A DNA stretch of 64,000 nt, taken from assembly GCA_001949185.1 (NCBI GenBank), contig BDGG01000002.1:4082448-4146447 (forward strand). The letters are read 5' to 3'. Within the stretch, counting starts at the first letter, position 1, and each line of letters begins with the position of its first letter. A program made the translations under genes and the position numbers. Shown one piece after another: positions 1 to 9,678 of the stretch. This DNA comes from Ramazzottius varieornatus (taxonomy: Eukaryota; Tardigrada; Eutardigrada; Parachela; Ramazzottiidae). Below the pieces are notes generated by a model that saw nothing but the letters and a program-made list of their open reading frames with translations, made no database searches and was not told the DNA's origin.

Positions 1-417
1 AGGCGACAAGGGAGGAGCTCCAGGATAGGCCTCAAAACCATTCAGCAACCAAAACATCTGACCGTAAATTATTATCTTCTTTTCTAAACCCCACGTTTCA
101 GAATTATGCGGAGACGCTCGAGTTCAATCTGCAGATTGCAAGAGAATCTGAATTTTACTCCTGTCTGAGAGTAGAATAGTGAACGACTGTTAAAAACCCC
201 TCGGATGTGCTTGGTGGTTTATGGTGAGCTGCGGGTGTTAGTCGAGAGGTACCTCCGAACTGAGTGACGGCTGACGGAGCTCCTCGCATTGGTTTCTGCC
301 GTAGCCGGAATATCCGGACGAATTCCGAAGTCGATCACGATCATGTCATGCGTCACTAGTCGAGCAAACTGGTATGTCGCGCCTGACGTTACTGTGGCCA
401 GTTACGTAATCATTCCA

Positions 418-635
418 TGAGGCTCTGCAAGCGCGCGCCGGACAGTACTCACGTCATTGGGAGACGAGAGTACTGTCCGGTACTTTTTCTGGCGAAAATA
501 GGCCAAAATATTGGACTTTGGTAGACGAAAGAAGGCGCACCCCTAGCTGGGAGACGAGATTTTGGGGAGACTTCCGTGGCCACATACTTTGGGAGACGAG
601 ATTTAGGGTGCCCGGCTCGCGCTTGAGGCTCTGCA
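418..635. mobile_element. 194-bp non-autonomous inverted-repeat element with 12-bp flanking direct repeats
   Basis: The element spans 430-623. Its ends are AGCGCGCGCCGG (430-441) and CCGGCTCGCGCT (612-623), which match as inverted repeats at 11 of 12 positions. Immediately outside lies a perfect direct repeat TGAGGCTCTGCA at 418-429 and 624-635, as expected of a target-site duplication. Inside are a 13-bp hairpin (438-450 with 468-480) and three copies of GGGAGACGAG (starting 459, 549 and 591). It has no coding capacity. A 12-bp duplication is longer than that of most DNA transposon superfamilies, so the class is unassigned. Confidence 0.6.
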
Positions 636-1507
636 TTCATGCATTCATCGCCTCAGAATCGATGGGGACACTAGAAGGCTCCTGATGGTCTCCTGCACAG
701 CAAGCACAGTATAATGACTATGCAGTCTTTGGTAGCTTCTGGGTACTTCGGTGCGGCTCATAATCCTATCGTTTCCTGTCTGGATCAAACACGAAGTCTG
801 CGCATGTCGGGACGTTCCTCTAAGTGAGCCACTTGTGTCTTCTCCTTTGGCAGATACTTGTAGGCATCAGAAATGACCTCACGGCTCATTGAGCTAGCTG
901 TGAGCGTCCGCGGATCAGTAGTCAAACAAAAACGCTATAGCGAGCCTGATCATCGACCATGCCGAACAGTGCGGCCACCGTAGAGCTCCCTCGTCGCTTT
1001 TCACTTACCGGCAGATCTTTGCTTGTAGATCTCCGCACGAGAAGATCCGCAAATATGGGTCAACACTTCTCACTCGACACGTTTGTTTGCGACACATACC
1101 AGAGCACCGCAATGGCGTTGATGCGGCAGATGAGCCGCTAGTCGCCCTCCTCCCACGAACGTTGTACATCTTCGCGGGCTCACCTTCGCTCACCATAACT
1201 GTAGGGTGTATATGCCTCTCCGCTAGACCACTTGATCTACTCTCAATCAGTCAAACGTCGTGAAAGTGAAATAAAAAAACCGAATGTCGGTGAGTGTGGC
1301 AACATTAGCGTAGCCTCATTGTCCGCCATAATGAGATCATGGATGTACGATGAGCCGGCGATCCGTTTTTGTAGAGTACAATCATTATTAACGGCATGCT
1401 GTTGCATCCATCGCACTCGACGGATCGTTGCTCCTATTGAATTTCATCTTCATGCCACACTTTATTGAGTGTGGCGTTTAATTACGCCTATGTCAGATGT
1501 ATTTCGT

Positions 1508-1620
1508 GAAATGGAGCTGGGCAGACAAAACGTGCAGGATCGTCACCTCAAGTGGCGTACGTTCCCGTTTTACTAAGCGGAAAGGTGCGCCACGCTACCG
1601 AGCTGCCAAATGAATGGGGC
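1508..1620. repeat. Palindromic element family A, copy 1 (intergenic)
   Basis: Arms carry the family signature AAGTGGCG...TGCGCCAC, with outer ends GAGCTGGGCAGACAAA and its degenerate complement. This is the only copy of the family that is not inside an intron. Confidence 0.55.
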
Positions 1621-4079
1621 TTGAAGTTCTCAACCCGCGAGCTCTGCTGGCATTCTTCACAATCAAACCTAAAGTACCTGCCAGATTTAAACTGCTAAGA
1701 AAGTGTTTATAGCGTCACGGCTAATTAACACTTGACGTAACGCTTTAATCGGTTGTTTGCAATTACTCTCAAAGGTGTGATACGCAACGTAATCAGCACA
1801 TCTCTTCCTGATAAACGCAGAGAATGTCGGTGCCATTAAGTGTCTTTATCGTAACGCAGTTCAGGTGTGAACTTAGCGCTATTTCTGGACGTGCCTGTCT
1901 TAATCTAACATTTGTTGACTCGGGAACCTTTATCGTACAAGGACAGCACGACCGAACGCCGCTGCGCCAGGCTGCGGCCTAATCGCATAAGACTCCCAGC
2001 CTAATGCTGACAATTTACTGCTACTATCGTACAAGTATCTTGGTTTGGCGAGGTTATCGTAGACGCAAGCAAACTTTGCTGACTGACATCTCGAGGCTGA
2101 TATCGATATTCCTGTGCAGGGTCGAATGCCTGAACCGATGTACTGAAGTGATGTAATCAGCTTTTGTAAGGTACCGGTGTGGCAATAAAAAACAGAACTA
2201 ATTTTCGACTGTAGCGTTGATTGTCAAATTTCGGTTGGACTATAGCTGGTATTGGATTTAAAATTGATCTTATGCAACTTCCGCGTACACCTTACTGTAT
2301 AAACATTCCAGATTGGAGTTTAGTGCAGTGAGAATGCGGAGCAAATTGAGTTTTGCTGTTGTGGCATGTCACCGGAAGTCGATGTGCGAAGTACTGCAAA
2401 TTGGCCTGTTCTTATGCAACCGATATACCGAGCTCGAGCACCATGCAAAGTTGCGTGTATCCGTTTGAAAGTAGGATATCGAATGGAAAAACTGAGCAGT
2501 GCGCAACCAAACGAGAAGCAAGGCTTCTGCGGCATCTTGCTTACTCGATCATCGTCTTGCATGTCTATCTCAAGTTAGAAAGCAAAACTGTGATCAAATT
2601 TGTGGTATATAAGTATGTTTGACCAACATAAGATTAGGTTACAGTACTGAAGGCTTGTTTTGTTTCTTATCGGACAAAGATTATGGAGATTGAATTATCT
2701 TCAGCGGATTATCTTCAGCGCGATATGGTACGCGACAACTGACATGCAGGCGTGGTTCGCCGAAAGTGGCGCTCTCCCACGCCACCACGCCCAGACGTGA
2801 TGCTGTCGCAGTGACGTCCCAGCGAAGAGCTTAATAGCAAGTATTAGGTTGTATGTTCGCAGCGACGTCATAAGCTCGAGTAGTACTGGTTCGTGAATCA
2901 TCGAGTGCTTGTACTTCGAGGCTCGCAGCAGTCTACGATCTTATGTGTATAGTGTATCATACACGAGACAAATGTATGTGTGTTTTCTTTTCAGGCACTT
3001 GAAAGACCAGTCGAAAATTTACTTCATCAAGGTGCACGCGGCTGCTGAAAGTTTGGATCTGATGCAGAGTTTTCCATTGCGTTGGGCGCCAATGAGTGTC
3101 CTATGTACCTGGCAGTCATTGTGCCTTTGTCAGCAATGGCAAGGTCCAGGCCATCCGTCAAGAAGGTCCTGATAGCGTGAATAATTATCAGTGCTGAACT
3201 TTTAACTGCGGACCGGACAAGCTATTTGATAACGCGGTGGAACGTCTTCTGGGAAAGTTCAAGCCATAACTTTTGTGCCGGCACGTTCTCAGCTTGTCGT
3301 TTTACCTTTCCGGGTTCCACCTCGTCTCACCCAGCGTATTCACATTGGCCATTCGTTTACCATACAATCGCATATCCTGATGTGAATTTTATGGCTTTTT
3401 CAAAGAACAGCTGCCCATGATTTCGGCTGGTGGAGACCCATTACCCGTTGTAGGCTCAGTATTGAATTATTATTGTCCGAGTCGACTGACAACTAAACAG
3501 CTTTCGGCGCATTCCTCAGACCTGTGACACGATCAGCACTGACAGCTTTTCAACGAAAACATTTTTGCGCGTCTCACAGGGACCCTCTTTCAACATTTCT
3601 GCCCGGCCATGCAAAGTTTATCTAACGCGGACACACGGCGATCGCCCGAAAACGTAAGACCTAAAAAGATATCTCGATGATTTTCAGACATCTTATACCA
3701 GTCTTTTACAAGTGCATTATGACTGCATCCTATTCGAAAAACTGTTTGAAGACATTCGATTTCAGAAGGGCGTTGTTTGTCGAACCATCGTTTTAGGTAA
3801 ATTTATGTTTGTAGCGCAATTTGGTCGGGAAAAAGCCAACGCACAAAATATTGACTCTTAATCAACCGCAGCAATGCTTTTTCTCTCCATCGACTGCGCG
3901 GTAACACTCCATAGTTGGTTGTGCAATTCCGAAACCGAGTTAGAGATTACGCACAGTACAGTAATTGATTTTCGCGCTGCAAACGAGATTTGCGGCAGCG
4001 ACAGGCGATACATAACGATTTTGTCTATATTATTCTAAACTGTGTTTCTTCATTGAAGGGAGACCACCGGAAGTACTGG

Positions 4080-7000
4080 ATGGAAGAGGATGGGGATGAC
4101 GCAATCTATGGAGTGTTCCTCAAGAAGATCCGTTACCGAAGCGGATGCAGTCCGTCACTGGCCGTGGTATGTTCCATATGCCTTGACCGTGCTTTTCATC
4201 AGCAAATAAACATTACCCTGATGAAATTCTCACCTTGTCCTAGACTCTTCCAGGTCATGTCCAAAAACTGTGTAATCAATTAGTCATGCATGGCTACCCT
4301 TGTAGGACACATCATGCAACGAGGCAGTGTCGTACTTGGAGTGGCAGACCATCAAGGTAAAGGTCCTGAAGGCCGCTACTCTGGACAGGGTCCTTCGACA
4401 GCTCATCAACGATGAAAACGAACTGGACTCGGGAACTGTCAACATCTTTCTAGACACCTACCGCGAAGTGACCACTACGGCGGCAGTTGTGACGATCCTC
4501 CTTGAACACTTGACAGCCGCCAGAGAAACACCGCGCGAACGACCCATCAAGCAGCTCCTCTTCACGCTTCTTGAAAACTACCCCGAAGATTTCACCAGGT
4601 AAAGCCGGCAAACCAAATTTCTAACATTACAGGATAACTATATTTGTCTTGCGCCAATGACTCGAATTTGATCGTTTTTGCAAGTGATGCACACTTTCAG
4701 CCAGTTACAATGGACATGTGCGCCACTTGGGATGACGTTCTGGGTCAAGTCAGTTGCCGGCGTTCCGTTTCATTCAGTGTACAAATAATACGGATTTTGC
4801 GAAATTCTTGTTCTCCTTGCCGGCGGCGCATTTGAAATGTTTCGAAGCAAGCGGGCTTTTCTTCGTAGTCATTCCTCACGTGTGGATGTGAACGAGGCTG
4901 TCATCAAGATGATGGAGTACGCCGAACATTCCCAAGATATCGACATGCGCTATCGTTTGATCCAAAGAATTGCGGCCATGAGTGCACAACCGCACTTGTC
5001 ACACCTCGAGGTGCTGGAATGGATCCAAGACTCACAACCGGTTCAGTTGACAGATTTTCCTGCTGACGACACTACCGCCGCTGCCCAAGACCTTCTTAAC
5101 TATGGAGACAAGTTTGTGGCCGAGCAGCTGACTCTGCTGGATGCAGAGTTACTGCGAAGGTTAAGGCCGCATGAATGTCTAGCCAACGAAAGGCTCAGGT
5201 CGACATCGGGGAATAGCGCAAGGACAAGTACCGTCCAAGGAACCATCTGCCACTTCAATGCCGTCTGTGCGAGGGTCGAGTCAAGCCTCTTGGGGGACCT
5301 CAACATGCCTAATGCACTTCGCCAGCGGATGTTGATCAAATGGATCGACATTGCACACTTCCTCTTCATCCTGAAGAACTTCTCTTCGTTAACTGCTGTG
5401 ATATCGGCATTGCAAGCCGAACCTATCTTCCGTCTCAAAAGATTATGGGCTTCATTACCGACGTAAGTTGAGAAGAGAATACACGCAGCGGAACAAGATA
5501 CTTCCGCGTGGGTCGCTGTAATGGTTCTCTGGTGAATAACTTAAGGCAGTGCGCGAGTTTGAGTGGGTAAGGAGAAAGTCGGTTTATTGTATACTGTGGA
5601 GGGTAATAAATTCTTGTCTAATCGTAAACGGAGAATAGTTTGTGCTTCGGCGAAGCGTGTGCTTGTGCTCCGGTATTGTTGACTGGTTGCTGACTCAGGC
5701 GTAATTTGACGCCGCCGACTTATCCACCTTTGTATGCTAATAATGCGTCACCATATTTTTGCAGGGAGAAGCTTGGCCGCTTCAAAGAGCTGGTTGTGCT
5801 CTGCTCGAGCGATCGGATGGCTGCCACGAACGACCTACAGCAAGGCGTAACGGCTACACAACCAAGCATGCAAAATTATGGTGCGGGCGTCAAAGAGCTG
5901 TCGACACTGAAAATTACTAAAAGGACCGGCCACCGTCGGTCACATTCAGACAACGTAAGCCGCAGATAAAATTCACTAAAAATTGATCCGTTTAGTTCTT
6001 CGGTCAAAAGCTTCAAAACAACGGAACATAAGTTTGCTAATCAAGACATGAAAAGATAAACGAAAATCTGCTTGATTAATTCTGATTGGGGTGTTTCTTA
6101 ACCAGTAGCGCATTGCGCGCGGATCGCCTTGAAGATACAGATCAATGGCTTTGCGCTTGTTAATCGGGGTTTTGGTGCTCATAGACTGGAAAGGTCCACG
6201 GTATGGTTCCTTATCTCGGAAAGTTCCTGACAGATCTGGTTATGCTGGACACCGCCTTACCGGCTCACGTCTGCACAAAAACTGGACGTCGCCTGTTGAA
6301 TTTCGACAAGTGCCGAAAGGAGTTTGAGATTCTTGCACAGATTCGCCTGTATCAATCAGCAGCGGCCAGCTATCTGATCGAACCCCAAGATCATTTCCGG
6401 TTCTGGTTTTACAGGGCTCTGCGAATACTTGATAGTGAGGACTGGTACGTGTCAACGAGTATCACTAATCGACCTACATTCTTCAGCCATAACATCGCAC
6501 ATACCACTCAAATGTCGCTCAACCTTAGCATTGGCAAAAAACTCTAGAGCAAAAAAATCGTTCGCAAAAAATATTCCGCTTGTAAAAGATCATCCAGAAT
6601 GAATAACGCACTTGCATCGGTTTCGGAAAATCCATATCTTCTTACGCGCCAATACAGACGGTTCCTCTTATGGCCCGAGGAAGCGTAAATATTTTCAGAC
6701 TAATGAATTTGTATGTTTAGTTTTTGCAGAAACTGCGGCGCACCGCCTTAATAAGCAGACGACATAACAATTTAAACGACGTGAACCGCGCAGTGACTAA
6801 TAACATTCTTCTTTGACAGTTTCAGTAATTCATTCCTGATTGAGCCGCCACCGAGTCTGACCGGTTCTTGCTCGGAAATTTCGGATTCCAGCGAAGGCCG
6901 TAAGCGCGGTGGATTGCTCAGCAGTGGACTGAGCACGCTAAAACGGATGGTTTCCCAAGAAAATTTGCTCCAGTACGCCCCACTGACAGTCTCACGAAAG

Positions 7001-7692
7001 AACTCCGTCTCATCTAGCCAGTCTCTAGACTATCGGCGTCAGACAAAAAGTACCACCGTCACCAAGTCGCCTTATCTTACCGATACTCAATGTATCTTGA
7101 AGATAAGCCTGGACGGAAATACCGGCAGCAGTGTCTTTTATGGAGGTGTTAACCTGTACAAAAGTATCATGGTCAACGACAGCCAGAAAACCACATCGGT
7201 GATAAGAGCCGCCCTGGATAAGCACGACCGACAGCACGACGATCCTAACTGCTACGACCTGGTCCAAATCTTATCCAGAGACGAAGGTAGGTGGGAGTTC
7301 CCCGCACTTTCGCCTTGTCTGGGCAATGGACAAACTAACGAACAGATCTCTCACGCATCTACATACTTGTTCGCGTTCCCGCACGACGTCCTACTGTATG
7401 CACGTTCTTGAACAGGACCCGAACTGTTCAGCGATTGCGCGATTCTTTTCATAGACTAAGCTAAAATTTAGCAGATACTTCTTTTGCAGAATTCGTGATA
7501 CCATTCGACGCAACGGTCTTCTACGCCATCAACTCCGGTGAAAGTGAGCTAAAGTTCGTGCTTCGAAAGAAAACCTCGCCTTTCAAGTTTGGCCAACCGC
7601 CTTTGCCCAAGTCACGATCGTCTTCGAAGACTCGCAGCACGAAAGACGCAGTGAACAAGTGGTCTATCAAAAGTATCACAAGAACCGTGTAA
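4080..7692 (+). CDS. RalGDS: Ral guanine nucleotide dissociation stimulator-like RasGEF
   Basis: Predicted guanine exchange factor that loads GTP onto Ral downstream of Ras. Exons: 4080-4166, 4306-4598, 4869-5462, 5765-5954, 6185-6444, 6820-7286, 7490-7692 (697 codons, in frame). Domain order is that of RalGDS/RGL: a RasGEF N-terminal (REM) motif around residues 35-130, the CDC25-type catalytic domain to about residue 474 ([17 protein letters not shown] is its best-conserved block), then a Ser-rich linker and a C-terminal RA domain (about 566-665, with NLYKSIMV and TVFYAINS). The Ras-binding RA domain is what separates it from Sos or RasGRP. The ATG at 4080 lies within a conserved stretch beginning a few codons upstream (a Trp precedes it), and an acceptor-like AG lies near 4056, so a further 5' exon is likely. 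The second intron carries a palindromic repeat. Confidence 0.9.
4648..4765. repeat. Palindromic element family A, copy 2 (RalGDS intron 2)
   Basis: Core reads CAAGTGATGCAC...CAGCCAGTTACAATGG...TGCGCCACTTGG. It occupies nearly half of the 270-bp intron at 4599-4868. Confidence 0.75.
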
Positions 7693-8062
7693 TGATAGAC
7701 TGGTCGACACAAGATGTGACAGCTTTATCAGAAAGTAGATCTTTGAGAAAGAAAGTGTATCTACCGTTCTACGTCATGCGACAGTTTGTACGGAAGCACG
7801 GATACTTCGCTGAAATCTGGTACAGTCATTTTGTTGTTTAGGTAGAGGTCTGAAAGCTGCTGGTGCTGTAAACCCGGTGATCCAACACCGTCAGCACATG
7901 TAATTTATTTCGTTACGAGAAAGCCGTAAATAATGCTGACAGAAGTTAATAAAAAACCGCCAGTCGTTGAAAGCGTCGTTTCATGGCTTATTTGGCCGGG
8001 AAAAAAGGGATGAGCTTTGGAGAAAAGTCAACCGAGGTAGAGAGGAGCATCCCATCTCCTTG
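7693..8062. terminator. Shared 3' region of RalGDS and RAB5IF with crossing poly(A) signals
   Basis: The convergent genes have stop codons at 7692 (+) and 8063 (-). An AATAAA on the plus strand lies at 7948-7953, and an AATAAA on the minus strand lies at 7909-7904 (TTTATT on plus). The two signals have crossed over, so the two mRNAs probably overlap at their 3' ends by tens of bases. Confidence 0.5.
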
Positions 8063-8790
8063 TCACGAAACGTGCAGGAATGAGTAAATAATTATCCAGG
8101 TTGCCTGAAAAAATGAGCGTCCATAATCACTCGTACTGTGTTGTTAAATATGTACCATAAAAAATAAATACCGCTCTAAAAGTCTTCTACCATTCCAGAC
8201 TCGATATTTTTTGACACCTCGGCCTTCGAACAACAACGGTGCACTTTGCATTCAAGAAGAACTTCAGAACAACTGAACAAGAATGCGTACTTACGAGGAA
8301 AGTTGCGAGCGAGGAAGGAAACCCTTCTTTTATAACGGTAGTTTTATCGCCAAAAGTGTCTTCCAAGTCGACATCCTGAAAGTTGGTGGAATACCACAAA
8401 GCTGCTAAACAGGAAACGCCTCCGAATCTATGCAAAATGAACATTCAGTGGCAGTGTCATATTATGGTCAAGATGAGCTGAACCGGAAGTCGTTCCCTGC
8501 TTACAATGCAAAACCGAGAAAGCCTTTCAGGGGAATAATACCGCAAACGAGGCCAACCAGTAGAGCTATACACTGCTGCATCCAGTACAGAACATCCAGA
8601 AACTCGTCCTGCAGAAATAAGACATTCCCGGGTCATGCAAAGCATAGTGGAACAACTTCTGTTGTCTCGAAAGAAATAATAGTACATTGTACGGTACCTT
8701 GTCAGGCCACACCGCCGATCTTTGGAATGCTCGTTTCCATACACTAGGGATAGCAGCGTCTTCTTCTTTCCTCCGTCGCGCAGCCTCCAT
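8063..8790 (-). CDS. RAB5IF: RAB5IF / respirasome complex assembly factor 1
   Basis: Small membrane protein of the RAB5IF/C20orf24 family, known for Rab5 interaction, mitochondrial supercomplex assembly and membrane-protein insertion. Exons on the minus strand: 8790-8698, 8608-8505, 8427-8295, 8104-8063, giving 123 residues, close to the family length. Phases all agree. The diagnostic block VWPDKDEFLDVLYWMQQ is created by the exon 1/2 junction and is followed by GIIPLKGFLG, the family's hallmark hydrophobic hairpin, then IKEGFPSSLATFL and a last membrane segment ATWIIIYSFL. No single open frame is long, so the gene is easily missed. It is head to head with TAF1B across about 890 bp. A pyrimidine-AG lies five bases before the ATG. 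Confidence 0.88.
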
Positions 8791-9678
8791 CTCATCTATC
8801 AAGTACGCCGGCTCGAAATGGAAAGAGGAACACAAACTCCAGGTTTTCACAGGAAGACGAGACAAGATGACTTCACTCCTTCGAATCACTCGCTTTGCTG
8901 GAAAATAAGATTATTATAGGGACTGCGAGTGAAAGCGCACTAGCACAATCCGATACCAAAAAGATCATGGTGACGTCATATGTAAACACGGTGCGACTCT
9001 CTCAACACGGAGCCTACCAGATAAACTTGTTACTCTGATGTCACGATATTCCTATCCGTTTCGAATTGTGCTAGTGCGCTACCGCTCGCAATCTCTATAC
9101 TTATTTCCGGTTGCGCTTTTCTCATCAAGAGGTTGGAAAAGATTAATTCTGACGTTCGGATGTCCCAGTTTGCATTGGAGGATCAGCCGTCCATCCCATC
9201 CCGGCCACGATCCGCTGCCGGTTCTGGCGCGGAGCACCTGCTGTTGCCACTCATCGGTCGTATTGTTTGGTGGAGGTTCAGCTCGACCGGTCGGAAGGAA
9301 CGATCACGTGCGCTTAATCCATTAAAGAGGATACGAAAGAAAGCTGTAAGGTATGTCCGTAGCGTTGAATGCATGATACCGAAGTAAGACATAGGTCGGA
9401 CCTCGGGGTACCTTGGTATCGAAGAGACAGGACGCACGTGTCCGGTACGTTTGAGCTCGCACTACATCACTTGTGTGTTAGTTAGAGGTCCTGTAGAGCA
9501 TAATTATCGTAGTGCCGTAGTGCAGTACTGCAGTTTCCCAAATCTCTCCATATGGAAGGTGGGGATGTTATTCGGTCCGGTTCTCGTGGCACTTTTGAGA
9601 TATGATGGCAGAGTTTTTCCGCGTGTAGCCTGACAAGACTGGGTGCTTCTGTGTTTCTCAAGCAGATTGCCGCGCAGG
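8791..9678. promoter_or_regulatory. Divergent intergenic region between RAB5IF and TAF1B
   Basis: No gene recognised. It should hold the promoters of both divergent genes. Much of it is occupied by an inverted-repeat element (about 8900-9110) whose interior includes TGACGTCAT, a CRE-like site near 8971. The ORF at 9133-9387 has no ATG near its beginning and no family match. Confidence 0.4.
8900..9110. mobile_element. Inverted-repeat element with ~45-bp imperfect terminal repeats
   Basis: The left arm (about 8900-8955) and the right arm (about 9058-9110) are inverted copies. Both share the core GCGCACTAGCACAAT, preceded by a TGCGAG block and an outer GGAAA/TAAG block. The interior is about 100 bp with no coding capacity. 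It resembles a MITE. The exact ends and a target duplication could not be fixed by eye, and I saw no second copy in the window. Confidence 0.55.

Larger units (their letters stand above)
1..4079. other. Gene-poor leading region
   Basis: I found no recognisable coding region here. Short open frames exist on both strands, but none matches a family I know or joins to another through convincing splice signals. The region holds a 194-bp inverted-repeat element (430-623), one copy of the palindromic family A (about 1508-1620) and a tandem 14-bp duplication near 2696-2720. The last part probably contains the promoter and 5' exon(s) of the RalGDS gene. Confidence 0.5.

Noticed and set aside
2908-3172. 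Plus-strand frame with an internal acceptor-like TTTTCAG
   Set aside because: No homology and no in-phase partner exon. Could be a decayed exon but cannot be supported.
9133-9387. 84-codon open frame before TAF1B
   Set aside because: No ATG at its beginning and no family match. It probably reflects the 5' flank of TAF1B.
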